A stretch of 64,000 bases of DNA. It comes from Pseudoalteromonas byunsanensis. Its GTDB lineage: Bacteria; Pseudomonadota; Gammaproteobacteria; Enterobacterales; Alteromonadaceae. A program made the position numbers and the translations under genes. The DNA lies in contig NZ_MNAN01000018.1 in NCBI RefSeq assembly GCF_001854475.1, forward strand, positions 1 to 64,000, in the 5' to 3' direction. Shown piece by piece: positions 1-9,300 of this stretch; the stretch's first letter is position 1; the number at the start of each line of letters is the position of its first letter. The notes beneath the pieces were generated by a model that worked only from the letters and a program-made list of their open reading frames with translations, ran no database searches and had not been told where the DNA came from.

Positions 1-49
1 ATTTTAAGAATTAAACAAGGTGAACGAAAAAGCAATATAGCGAAATCAG

Positions 50-106
50 TTCATCTTGCGCAAATGAAATGCTCGTGCGATGCACGATGTCATTAAACAT
101 TTGCAC
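50..106. repeat. Hairpin repeat unit 1, in the spacer before 5S
   Basis: This 57-bp unit begins TTCATCTTGCGCAAATG and ends CATTTGCAC. Its two ends pair into a stem (GCGCAAATG with CATTTGCAC) and an inner arm TCGTGC-GAT-GCACGA forms a second stem. It is the same type as the units at 359-518 and 37315-37442, but it lies inside the presumed 23S-5S spacer and so would be transcribed in the rRNA precursor. Confidence 0.7.
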
Positions 107-113
107 CAAGACT

Positions 114-233
114 TTGCTTGGTGATAATAGCGTTTTGGACCCACCTGACCCCATGCCGAACTCAGAAGTGAAACGAAACAGCGTCGATGATAGTGTGGCA
201 TTTGCCATGTGAAAGTAGAACATCGCCAGGCTC
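114..233 (+). rRNA. rrf: 5S ribosomal RNA
   Basis: The stretch carries the conserved 5S core (GACCCACCTGACCCCATGCC, then GAACTCAGAAGTGAAAC) and closes with complementary ends: GCTTGGTG near 116 pairs with CGCCAGGC near 232. It is followed at once by a rho-independent terminator, as expected for the last gene of an rRNA operon. The 23S gene would lie to the left, outside the window. Ends are estimated from the pairing and may be off by two or three bases. Confidence 0.93.
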
Positions 234-243
234 CTAATTAAGT

Positions 244-273
244 AAAAAGCCCATCCAATCGGATGGGCTTTTT
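244..273 (+). terminator. Terminator of the rRNA operon
   Basis: AAAAAGCCCATCC, a 4-nt loop, then GGATGGGCTTTTT: a 13-bp perfect stem ending in a T run, 10 nt after the 5S gene. The symmetrical A and T tracts would allow termination from both sides. No gene is convincing between here and the phage gene at 662; that interval holds repeat units and the prophage left end. Confidence 0.92.
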
Positions 274-358
274 GCGTTTTGGGGTTGTAGGTCGTGATAA
301 GCGTAGCGCCATCCGACGTTTAAGAGAGAGTCCCTCGGCAACAGCTAAACCTGCTCAC

Positions 359-518
359 TTCACCTTGCGCAAAAGGAATGTCAGCGCTACGCGCTTTGTC
401 ATTAAACTTTTGCACGATATTCACCTTGCGCAAAGGAAACGCTCTCACTGCGTTCGTTGTCGTTAACCCTTTGCACTATATTCACCTTGCGCAAAAAGAG
501 CGTGTTCGCTTCGCTCAT
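359..518. repeat. Tandem hairpin repeat array, left part
   Basis: Three units start at 359, 420 and 481, an exact 61-bp period, each opening with TTCACCTTGCGCAAA. The first two run 57 bp and end in TTTGCAC, with a GATAT or TATA linker. The third is cut after its 38th base by the prophage. Within each unit the outer stem changes in a matched way: CAAAAG pairs with CTTTTG in the unit at 359, and CAAAGG pairs with CCTTTG in the unit at 420. Short ORFs across the array are not credible genes. Confidence 0.85.
513..518. repeat. Target-site duplication, left copy
   Basis: GCTCAT lies directly outside the TG end of the prophage and is repeated at 37309-37314 directly outside the CA end. Removing the phage and one copy restores a normal repeat unit of 56 bp. 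Mu-type transposition usually duplicates 5 bp, so the real duplication may be CTCAT with a chance G in front. Confidence 0.8.
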
Positions 519-590
519 TGATGCCGCGCGCGAAAACTTAACACCTATTGTGCGAAAATTGCGAAAATTCATAATTTTACTATGTTAAAC
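519..590. other. Prophage left end with transposase-site motifs
   Basis: The terminal TG is at 519. CGAAAACT lies at 531-538, ATTGTGCGA at 547-555, and ACTATGTTAAAC at 579-590. All three have counterparts in inverted orientation at the right end. In Mu, repeated sites of this kind at each end bind the transposase; that role here is inferred. Confidence 0.75.
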
Positions 591-661
591 ACAATTTCAA
601 ATGCCGAAACGTCTACAAACCATTTATACTGACTCGATGTGTCTTAATCCAAGGTTTGCTA

Positions 662-964
662 ATGTTAGTTCGAATAGGGAAAGTACTTTTTGCTATTATG
701 GTTCTAGGTGTACTTTTACTTAATACCTTTCTTCTTGACTCGCATATAAAATTTTCTAAAGAGAATCAAAAGCCAACTGTTGTATTCAAAGAAGTAGAAA
801 TACCAACATCGACACCAACTACATCGTTCTTTTTTAGGTGTTTAGAATATCGTCGCCCACAAGCTACAGACTCCTATGCATTTAATTCAAAGGAAAATGA
901 GCCAGTTAAAAAAAGTGATGTTGAAGCATGTAAGCAAGCAGCTATAGAGTTAGCGGAAAAATAG
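662..964 (+). CDS. Small membrane-anchored protein at the phage left end
   Basis: This 100-residue protein has one hydrophobic segment near residues 7-25 and then a polar tail with two cysteines, so it is probably anchored in the inner membrane or exported. I do not recognise a family. The ATG at 662 has AAGG eight bases upstream; a TTG two codons earlier is less likely. It is the only + strand gene in the leftmost 25 kb of the prophage and meets the last tail gene tail-to-tail with no gap. Its place just inside the phage end and its opposite strand suggest cargo (a moron) expressed in the lysogen rather than a virion gene. Function is unknown. Confidence 0.6.
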   Translation: MLVRIGKVLFAIMVLGVLLLNTFLLDSHIKFSKENQKPTVVFKEVEIPTSTPTTSFFFRCLEYRRPQATDSYAFNSKENEPVKKSDVEACKQAAIELAEK

Positions 965-1189
965 CTAAACCTCTATCTCTGTATACGGTAGGTCTGGTGC
1001 TGGGCCTACTATGCGATCATTCTCTATATAAGCACTGCCACTTTCTACGCTATCACCTAACACAGTGCTTTGGGTTTCATCTGAGTGTTGTACTAAGGTT
1101 GTGCCGTCTTGGTTGACGGTGAGCACTTTCACAATGCTGCGCTGAGTTGTAGCCAGTACCGTGCCGAGTCTATTTAACGCGTTAGACAT
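965..1189 (-). CDS. Small tail-module protein, last late gene
   Basis: This 74-residue acidic protein has no signal peptide or membrane segment. Its start overlaps the end of the 540-residue tail protein by 8 nt, so it is translated with the tail-tip genes. It is the final gene of the leftward late operon. I do not recognise a family; a minor structural or assembly role is inferred only from position. Confidence 0.65.
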   Translation of the reverse strand: MSNALNRLGTVLATTQRSIVKVLTVNQDGTTLVQHSDETQSTVLGDSVESGSAYIENDRIVGPAPDLPYTEIEV

Positions 1190-2804
1190 TGCTGATCACC
1201 TTAATGGTTTGGTTTACTGTGATTGCACCTTGATTGTTGATTGAGGCACTTAATGTTGTGCTGTCGCAGGTTGCTTTATAGAGCGAGTCTGAATAGTTGA
1301 TCCCAACGAGCATACTGGGCCTAATCGGTGGCAAGGTTGAGAGTAGCTTAGTTCTAATAGTGGACTCTTGTTTGTTGCCGCTTCTGGCAAGTTCACATGT
1401 ACCACGTTGACGAGCGGCTTGATTGTCTGTGATTAGACTGTCAACAATATCTCTTGCATACATATCGCCAGCGGTGCCACTGCGCTTGATTTTACAGGCT
1501 ACGCCTTGTTGTTCTCCACGTACAAACACGGCATTGTATTCAGGCTGTATTGTATCGCGGGTATTGTGCTCAAGTATCAACGACTCGTTGAGTATTACAT
1601 CAGGTGTTGCTTGCTCAGCACTCCATGGGTTAACTGGCCACTCTGGCACAACAGACACTTTTTTATTTGTATCGTCGATATCAAGTATTGCGCCAATGCT
1701 GTTGGCTACTTTTAATAATGCAGTAGCGGGTGTTAACCCTCTATAACTAAACGCGCCTTTTGGCACTGGATAATCAATCATTTGATTGTCGAGTGTCCAG
1801 CCAGAGTTTTCTAAAATGTCGCTCATGATACCAGCGGCGGTTTTATCAACGCTGTTGGTGTAGTTAGTTGCTCTTGCATATGGCGCAGAGAGTAGCGCAA
1901 AGCGGCTGCGTATATTGGCTGAATACGAGCTGTTTGCGAACTTACTACTTGTAGCGGCTTGTTCGCACATCACTATAAACTCATAGCCATTGATTGTTAG
2001 CTTTAGTTCATGGCCTATCGCACGTTCCATATCAATGCGAGAGCAAAACTTAATATTGCCCGTTGCACTGAATTGCCCGCGAGTAGATGTGTAACTAAAT
2101 TGGCTGAGTAATATTTGCTGAGCGTTATCAACTCGCTCACAGGTAATGGTCGGTTGCATGATGTAGGCTCGTTGTAGTTGTGGCTCTATTGGGATTTTTC
2201 TATCAATGGGTGGAATGTCATCATCAGAGCGAATGAGTCCACCGGGTAAGCCCCAGTAGCAAACTTGAGCTATGTTTTTTAGTTCAAGTTTTATTGGGCT
2301 AATGTTTGTTGTTGCCTGCTTCTTAAACGAAACAAGTACTTTACCTCGATAAGGGTGCGTGTGACGGTAGCAAATATAAGCTCGGTCAGTCGGGCCATAT
2401 CGAACAGTAATTGCACGCTCTATACTGGTTGAAAGTCGCCAATGTTGAGTTGTCTCTATTACGTCCAGCGGGTATCTTAACCACGTCAACAGGTGTTCAC
2501 TCTCGATGTATCTACCATTGAGCCATGAGATTAATGTTTCACAATGAGTATGCAGTAAAGCGCTAGACCAGAGTAACGTATTCATGGTGCTAAAGTTGTG
2601 ACTTTCAGTAAAAGGAAACTGGAACTGGTGGCTGAATACTTGGCGATATGATACAGAGAGTATGCTTAATTGAGTCATCGTTTGCCGTGTACTAAAAGCA
2701 AGATCGCAGCTTGTGCCTATCTCTTTTGAGTCATCGACACCAAATCGAATTAAGATAGGCGAGGTTCGATGGGTAGAGCGCTTGCTGAGTATTACCTTTA
2801 TCAT
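1182..2804 (-). CDS. Phage tail-tip protein
   Basis: A 540-residue protein without signal peptide or membrane helices, lying near the end of the tail operon downstream of the tape measure gene. Its ATG overlaps the stop of the upstream gene in an ATGA arrangement. In transposable siphophages such as B3 and D3112 several large tail-tip or baseplate-like proteins follow the tape measure, and this gene occupies such a position. The sequence itself gives no motif that I can name, so hub, tip and host-contact roles all remain open. Confidence 0.65.
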   Translation of the reverse strand: MIKVILSKRSTHRTSPILIRFGVDDSKEIGTSCDLAFSTRQTMTQLSILSVSYRQVFSHQFQFPFTESHNFSTMNTLLWSSALLHTHCETLISWLNGRYIESEHLLTWLRYPLDVIETTQHWRLSTSIERAITVRYGPTDRAYICYRHTHPYRGKVLVSFKKQATTNISPIKLELKNIAQVCYWGLPGGLIRSDDDIPPIDRKIPIEPQLQRAYIMQPTITCERVDNAQQILLSQFSYTSTRGQFSATGNIKFCSRIDMERAIGHELKLTINGYEFIVMCEQAATSSKFANSSYSANIRSRFALLSAPYARATNYTNSVDKTAAGIMSDILENSGWTLDNQMIDYPVPKGAFSYRGLTPATALLKVANSIGAILDIDDTNKKVSVVPEWPVNPWSAEQATPDVILNESLILEHNTRDTIQPEYNAVFVRGEQQGVACKIKRSGTAGDMYARDIVDSLITDNQAARQRGTCELARSGNKQESTIRTKLLSTLPPIRPSMLVGINYSDSLYKATCDSTTLSASINNQGAITVNQTIKVISNV

Positions 2805-3127
2805 AACCAGACAACTTCTGGTGCACAGTTATCAACAGCTTCAGCCTCAAGCTCTCCGCGCTGGTCAAGTGCAACAACGAGGAACTCATGTGTTGGCTTA
2901 GCATCGTATGTACGAATTTCACATGTACGCTCTTTGGTTGATGCAACGCCAATGAGCGTGTAGGTTTCTTTGTCGAAGACCAATACAACTTCACTACTCG
3001 TCGTTCGCTGTGTATCTAACGTAACAGAAAATATGTAATGTGCTTGTGAGTCTCTCATCGGCTTAAAGATTCGATTTCCAATTAGCCGAGTACTACTACC
3101 AAAAATTCTTTTGCTCAACTGTGACAT
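2801..3127 (-). CDS. Tail-module protein (108 aa)
   Basis: A small soluble protein whose start lies inside the end of the preceding tail gene and whose stop overlaps the next start (ATGA). The tight overlaps on both sides suggest fixed-ratio production with the tail-tip proteins. It has a run of beta-type sequence in the middle (HYIFSVTLDTQ ... EVVLVFDKETYTLIGVA). No family is recognised. Confidence 0.6.
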   Translation of the reverse strand: MSQLSKRIFGSSTRLIGNRIFKPMRDSQAHYIFSVTLDTQRTTSSEVVLVFDKETYTLIGVASTKERTCEIRTYDAKPTHEFLVVALDQRGELEAEAVDNCAPEVVWL

Positions 3128-3939
3128 AGGTAAACCTCACCATTTGCATCAGAGTTCCAGCTATTTTCGCGTTTGTACTTATAAAACTTGTAACCCTCAA
3201 CAGTATCGGAGTTCAATGAGTTTAAAAAGGCACCGAACATGCCGGGGAAATATGCATTGGTATCGTTAATGGTAAAGCAACACTGAAAGAGCAAGTCACT
3301 TTCACCTGCAACTTTTACTCGTGATACGTCATAGCTATAGTGGTTAGGAGTTGCTTTAACAAAGTTCCCACCACCAATAGCGCGAATGTATACATTAAAG
3401 TAACTGCTATTACCAAATGGAAACCCTCTATCAAATCGAGTGTTATTCCATCCGTGAAAACCGCCAGATAGGCAGTTTGGGTTAGCACCAAGCGTGTCTA
3501 ACACACCAATAAATGCACACACAGCATTGGTTATCACATAACAACAAAATTCATTTGCAAAAATCACCCAATCATCAGAGAGCTTAGGCATGGTAGGAGC
3601 CGACGAGCCAGAATATTTTGACCCATCGGAGCTAATATTAGGCATTCGGTTCACGCCACTAGAAATATCACTCATTGAATCATATCCATGCATGGCTAAC
3701 CCTGAATCAAATCTAGTAGCGGGATATACTTTGTAGCAGTAATCGGCGCGAGCCGTTTGCAGAACAAGGCTATCGGATGATTCAAAAAGAATACTCCAAC
3801 CTGCGGGTGGGGTAGAGTCGTATCCATCAACTAGAACTTTCTTAAGCACATTGATAGTTCCTTCTACTGTATCGTCCGCAGTTGGTGCGCCCGTATCTGT
3901 GCTATTAAAACGCTGTAGTATATTTAGTTCTGAAATCAT
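3115..3939 (-). CDS. Tail-tip protein (274 aa)
   Basis: A soluble 274-residue protein rich in Gly, Ser, Asn, Tyr and Phe, with several Cys (a CC pair and two single Cys in the centre, one close to the C-terminus). The composition fits a beta-rich virion surface protein. It lies between a 691-residue tail protein (4-nt overlap) and the 108-residue gene (13-nt overlap). It could be part of the tip that contacts the host, but that is inferred from position; no domain is recognised. Confidence 0.6.
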   Translation of the reverse strand: MISELNILQRFNSTDTGAPTADDTVEGTINVLKKVLVDGYDSTPPAGWSILFESSDSLVLQTARADYCYKVYPATRFDSGLAMHGYDSMSDISSGVNRMPNISSDGSKYSGSSAPTMPKLSDDWVIFANEFCCYVITNAVCAFIGVLDTLGANPNCLSGGFHGWNNTRFDRGFPFGNSSYFNVYIRAIGGGNFVKATPNHYSYDVSRVKVAGESDLLFQCCFTINDTNAYFPGMFGAFLNSLNSDTVEGYKFYKYKRENSWNSDANGEVYLCHS

Positions 3940-6011
3940 TCTTTATTACCTCTAAATGCCAAAGTTGATGAGTCATATTTAATCTCTGAATGGCCCGGTG
4001 AAATAGAGCGAGTTAATGCAATGGGTTTACTGGCCGTTGTGGTTTCAAATAAAAAACATTCACCGGGATTAAGGCTAAGGCCAGCGCCAAATGCTTCTTT
4101 ACGAATGAGTAGATAAGGCGCACTTGCAAATGGGTTGATTGGTACACAATCTGCGTTTATTGAGCCGTGGTAAATGGTGCCAACATGTTCACCAATTAAT
4201 TTGTAGTCAGTAGTTGAGGTAAACACGATGGCCCAGCGCTGGGCAATTGCGCCTATATTGCTCAGCTCTATGGGGTATTGGATTGTATTGATGGCACTGG
4301 ATGCGGGTGAACCCGTAGCACCAAAATTGTTTTGCCACGCGCTGAGCGTGCGTTCGTCCTTGGTGGTAGCTTGTAAGTCGCCCAATACATAGGCGCTTGA
4401 TACGGTAGCTCCAACGGGGTAAGTACGTTTAAGCGGGGTTAAAATACGTAGCGTGCTGCCTTCAATATTGTCTACAGTGACTAGCTCAGACAATACGGCT
4501 GTAATGATGAACGGGCCAGTAAACGAGCTAATACCCGCTTTAATGGTCACACGGCCTAGGTCTTTGTCGTAGCTGTAGTTATCATCATTCGCGCTGTATA
4601 AACTTAGCCCGTCATTATCAACAATATCCACCCAGTTAGCACCCGTTGTTACACTAATAGTCTGGCCGTTACTTAAGCTCGTATGTACAGCTCTATTTCT
4701 GTCTTGCACACATATTATGTTGAACTCATGAAAAACGGGCACGCGGCCACCTTCAGGTAGTTTACTGCGGTCAATACCACCGGGTGGGCTGGGCACGTTT
4801 ATTTCCGTTACTTCGTCATAATCATACGTAATTGAGTCCGATTGCACTTGCGCAGCAAAGTTAAGCGTTACTAAACCTCCACTGGTTACGTTGCCTGATA
4901 TATTAGTGCCAGAAATTGTGCCAGCGCTGTTACTAGATGCGCTAAAGTCGGTGCCGCTTAAGTTTTTAGCCCTGATGTATAGGCTATCTTTGGCAAACCT
5001 TGTAGGTATCACAAACTCTATGCTGGTGACGGTATGAGGTTTAGCTTTTATCAGAGCTCCAAGGTTTTCACTGACAGTGCCGTTATAATCTACTGGGCCA
5101 ATCTCTGTGATTACTCCTGTTTCATAGTCAATTCTTGCAAACACATAGCCATTGGCAATAAATCGACCTAGACCGTCATCGGTATAAACTGAATTGCTGC
5201 CTTGCTTTTTCAGTCGTGTGTGGTTGGGGACAATGGTTTCGCCTGCTTGTAAGGTGATTTGACCATCAATAAAAGAATGGAACCGAAAGTCATTTTTCGA
5301 TAGATAGTAAACAAACAATGTGTGCCCTGAGCGCAGTGGATAGCTCACATGCAATTCACCAGAAACATTTGACCCGTTGATGTAGGGGCCGTTGGCCAAG
5401 TATTTAATGGTGCCCCACGAAGTTTGATATTCAGTCGTGATATTAGGGTACTCACTTAGTAAGTCAGGTATATCTACATTGAACTCTCTAAGCTCACCAT
5501 AGCTAGTGATTGTTACTGATCTAAACATTTGAGAGATAGGCGGCTTCATACCTACCTTTGAAGTACGGCGCTGTACGGTGGGCGCTAATGAGCGAGTGGT
5601 CTGATCAACCTGTAACTCTAAAGAATCACTGGTTGTCGTTGCTGTTAAATAAGTGGTGCCATGAAATTTGGTGTTGCTGTCAGTCATCATGCCGAGCATA
5701 TCAGGCAACAAACTATCATCACGTAATAATGGGGATTCAACGAGTAAGGTGCTCACCAGAGGGTCTTCAGGTTGGTCGCTAATAAACACATGCGCGTCTT
5801 GCAGTTTGCTTGCATCATTGGTCGAAACCGCTGGGTAAAGTTTCACTAAATCAAAAGCACTGCGGGCATGATCTACATCACTGATAGAGCTAAATACATC
5901 ATTCAATTTACCGCTAACAACCGCGTTGTTGGTACGGTGTCCGCCTGCGTTTGGAGCGCTGCCTAAACGCTCTGGTTTAAATATCTTTAAATGGCTTCTA
6001 ATGATGGTCAT
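3936..6011 (-). CDS. Large tail-tip or tail-fibre-like protein (691 aa)
   Basis: This 691-residue protein lies two genes downstream of the tape measure. It is dominated by Ser/Thr/Gly/Asn-rich beta-type sequence, with stretches such as SGTNISGNVTSGG near residues 375-390 that are typical of virion fibres and tip proteins. There is no signal peptide or transmembrane helix. It overlaps both neighbours by 4 nt. The family is not recognised; a structural role at the tail tip, perhaps host contact, is inferred from composition and position. Confidence 0.65.
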   Translation of the reverse strand: MTIIRSHLKIFKPERLGSAPNAGGHRTNNAVVSGKLNDVFSSISDVDHARSAFDLVKLYPAVSTNDASKLQDAHVFISDQPEDPLVSTLLVESPLLRDDSLLPDMLGMMTDSNTKFHGTTYLTATTTSDSLELQVDQTTRSLAPTVQRRTSKVGMKPPISQMFRSVTITSYGELREFNVDIPDLLSEYPNITTEYQTSWGTIKYLANGPYINGSNVSGELHVSYPLRSGHTLFVYYLSKNDFRFHSFIDGQITLQAGETIVPNHTRLKKQGSNSVYTDDGLGRFIANGYVFARIDYETGVITEIGPVDYNGTVSENLGALIKAKPHTVTSIEFVIPTRFAKDSLYIRAKNLSGTDFSASSNSAGTISGTNISGNVTSGGLVTLNFAAQVQSDSITYDYDEVTEINVPSPPGGIDRSKLPEGGRVPVFHEFNIICVQDRNRAVHTSLSNGQTISVTTGANWVDIVDNDGLSLYSANDDNYSYDKDLGRVTIKAGISSFTGPFIITAVLSELVTVDNIEGSTLRILTPLKRTYPVGATVSSAYVLGDLQATTKDERTLSAWQNNFGATGSPASSAINTIQYPIELSNIGAIAQRWAIVFTSTTDYKLIGEHVGTIYHGSINADCVPINPFASAPYLLIRKEAFGAGLSLNPGECFLFETTTASKPIALTRSISPGHSEIKYDSSTLAFRGNKE

Positions 6012-6367
6012 ACCGTTTTCAGCCTTAATGTGATGTTTTCAAAATGTGTAGGCTCAGAGTCACTAAAATATTGCAACGGTGAGCCTGTTACTGGTTTTTG
6101 GCTGTGGTCCCAAACCACATTGAACGTTGTACCACGTATGGTGATGTCAAATGCGGCCAGCTCCGTTTGGCTGTGTTCAAATAGCGCGATGTAAAGCGCT
6201 GCGGCTTCAAGTGCGCTTTCAATTGTAATGGGGCGGCCCACAATCGCGGTTTTTTCAATATGTTGTGCGCCATTGAGCGCGCGTTCTGTTTGTTCAGCTA
6301 CCCCTTGGTAATCATACTCATCTGTCCAAACGGCGTTATCGAGTTGAATGTTATTGATCACTATCAT
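6008..6367 (-). CDS. Tail protein downstream of the tape measure (119 aa)
   Basis: A compact 119-residue protein overlapping the tape measure stop by 4 nt and the next tail gene by 4 nt. Many siphophages have a small distal-tail or tip protein directly after the tape measure, and this gene holds that place. No motif supports a more exact name. Confidence 0.62.
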   Translation of the reverse strand: MIVINNIQLDNAVWTDEYDYQGVAEQTERALNGAQHIEKTAIVGRPITIESALEAAALYIALFEHSQTELAAFDITIRGTTFNVVWDHSQKPVTGSPLQYFSDSEPTHFENITLRLKTV

Positions 6368-9300
6368 TGTGCGTTACTCAGTTGCTCTAATTCGTTTAAT
6401 AGTTCATCCCGCATGTGGGCGTACATTTCTGCGGTTTGGCCATTGGGTAAGCTCAATTGCAATGTGATGGTTTTCCCTGAGTGGTGCTGTGTAAGAGTGC
6501 TGATAAGCTTATTGATTGCATCAATTAATGAGCTGTTTGAACTATTCACAACAACTTGGTTACTTGATGTGATTATGTTTGGCAGTCCATTTAAAGCTTG
6601 GTTTGGGCTGATTGGGGTTTGGTTGTTTTTAGTATTAAGCACCTTTTTTTGCGCGGCGATGGCATCCGTGAGCTTTTGTTTTTGTTCCTGGTCTAAATAG
6701 CTCAGTTGCTTAATGGCTTTAATATATAAGTTATTGAGTGCATGGGTTGTTGTGGCACTTTCAATTTCACGTTCAAAGCGATTATATTGCGCTTCGGCTA
6801 GCTTTGCTCTGGCACGTTTTTCTTTTTCGGCCCGTACTTCGTTGCTTTCAAAGGAATAGGCTCCATCGCTTTCGTACTTTTCTTGGTAGTCCACAATGTC
6901 ACTGACTGTGGGGCGAGCACTATGCGTGTAGCTATTGATGTTGGTTGACGCGCGTGCCGCACTTTGGCTGACTTTTTCTAACTCATCCTTTTGTTGGCGT
7001 AAGCTTTTAAAATTATCTTCGGTGGCTTTTGTTGCTTCTTTCGTTGCTTGGGTACCGCGCTTTGTTGCCGCTGTTGCATCATCTTGAGCGGTTTTAAAAT
7101 CACCCAGTAAGTTATTAACCACACTTAATAGCGATTCAAGGCGCGCTTTCTGCTCGTTGTATTCTTGAGCGCTCAATGTGCCCGCACGATAGCGGTTATC
7201 TAAGTTAGCTACTTGGCTAATTAACTCTGATTGCTCAGCTTTTAGCTGGCTGAGTGTTGCCAGTTCATACTGTTGAACCTTGTTTAAGTCTTCGGTTTGT
7301 TTGGTTAAGCGCGCTTGTTGTTTGGTTAGTGCAGCTTGTGCCTGCGCTTTTTGATCAGCGGTTGCCGTGCTTGATGCCAATACTTGCTGGTTTTGCTTTA
7401 TGGCGGCGCTGGTTGCATCCAGTGCTACGGTAAAACGCTTAACTGCTTCGCTGTTTGTATCGGTAACGGGCTTAAGCGCATTGGCTTTCTCAACCAGCTT
7501 GTCGAGTTCTTTGGTTAACCCAAGCGCCGCCGCAGCCGCTTGCACTGAGGCGGGTACAGTTTGGTCGGTAGCATCCGCTGCTTTTATGGCGGCATCAGCC
7601 CACTTTAAAAATGCCTGCTGTTGCAGGGCAATCGGTTCGTTTTGCTGTTGGATTAGCTCAAACGCGCCTTGTAGCTTTGTGGCTGTTTGCTCAAGGGCGG
7701 TGCTGCTGGTTAAACCCAACTCTTTATAGGCTTTGCTTACATCACCTGTTAAATAAGCCTGACGGGCTAGTGACTCGTTATGCGTTTCAAACTTGGCTTT
7801 GAGAGAATCAAGTAATACAACTTGCTGGCTGTATTCTGCGCCTGAGTTCACCAGTGCCACACGGGCTGAGTTTAGGGATTGTATAAAGCCGTCAACGCCA
7901 TCACGCACACCATTGAGGTTTTGCGCTTGTTGCTCTAGCGATTCGGTCACTTTGAGTGCTTCGGCAACGGTCAGGGTTAAAAACGCATGGCGTTCTCGTT
8001 CGGCTTGATCTGCTTGTTTCGTCGCTTCTACCAGTTCTTGTTGTTTTTTTATAGCACCTTCGTAAATGCCGAGCCGTTCATTCCATAAAATCGTGCCTTG
8101 CTCAACAGCGGTATTTAGTTCATCCATGTTAGTGATTAACACGCCTGTATTTTCACTGACAACTTTGAGTTCTTCAGCAAGTTTGGCTGAAGACACTTTT
8201 GCATCACGTTGGCTCTTGGCTACTTGGTTCTCAAGGGTTAAAAGCTTGTTGTACTCGATACCGACACTTAATAATTCTGATATAAGTACCGTATATAAGC
8301 CGCCTTTGGTAATAAAGCTAAGGGCACTTTTCCATTTGTTGGTGGCTAACGTGGCTGCATGAGTAGCAGTAGTTGCACCATTAATGGCTGTTTTATACGT
8401 GGTAAATGCGCGGGTTGCGGCAACGGCACCACTGACAACACTGCTAAAATAACCACCAATTTTTAGCGCGAGCCACGCCTTGGCCACAAAACCAATTTCT
8501 TCTCTGTAGTCGTATAAAGTACTTATGGCATCATTAATAACGGTGCCTGTGTTTACAATAGTATCGCTGATTGACTGTGCCCACTCTTGCAAGCGGCCAT
8601 CTGCCGCCATGGCTGCAAACTCAGTGTTTAAGGTGGTAAGTTGGTTTTTGAGCCAATCCATTGCACCCGATTGCGCTATGAGGTTATAAAACTGCTCTAA
8701 GTTGTCTTTTGCATTGCTGACTTGCCCACTGAAAAGTGCCATTTGCGCCGCCGCACTTCCTGCGCTGGTTCGACCCATCTCATCAATCAACTGCTTAATG
8801 ACATCACGGCCTAATTTGCCGGCACTGGATAGCTTTTGTAGCTCTTGAACATTTTTACCTGTGACTTTTTCAAGCAACTCCCACACAGGAATGCCACGTT
8901 CTACCAGTTGAAGAATTTCTTCGCCTTGCAGCTTTTGCTTGGCCCATGCTTGGCCAAGGGCCAGTGATATGCCTTGTACTTCTTCAAAGCCACCGCCAAG
9001 TTTTAATGCTTGGTCTGTGATGGATTGTAAGGTGCCGTCCATCGGGTCAAGGCCAAACGCCTTGAGCTTAACAAATGCTTGGCTGACTTCACCCAGTTGT
9101 AATGGCGTGTTTTTAGTGAATTGCGTTACCCATTCAGTGGCTTTTGCACCGCCTGCAATGCCACCCATAAGCGCTTGCATTTGAATACCGAGCTTTTCAA
9201 ATTTATCGCCTGTTTCAAATACCGATTTAACCGCGCTGGCTACTCGGTCTAAACCGAAATAGGCGGCGGCCAGTGCAGCCACTTGGCCCGCAACTTTGCT

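Noticed and set aside
263..466. A + strand reading frame of 67 codons through the repeat array
   Set aside because: It is made of the repeat units and part of the rRNA terminator, has no ribosome site and looks non-protein-like.
359..518. CRISPR array
   Set aside because: The 61-bp period has no unique spacers: nearly the whole unit is the repeat, linkers are 4-5 bp, and there are no cas genes.
3115..3939. Diversity-generating retroelement target protein
   Set aside because: No reverse transcriptase and no template repeat were seen near the tail genes.
7367..7729. Long + strand reading frames opposite the tape measure gene
   Set aside because: They are shadows caused by the biased codon use of the coiled-coil gene; no ribosome sites or coupling.
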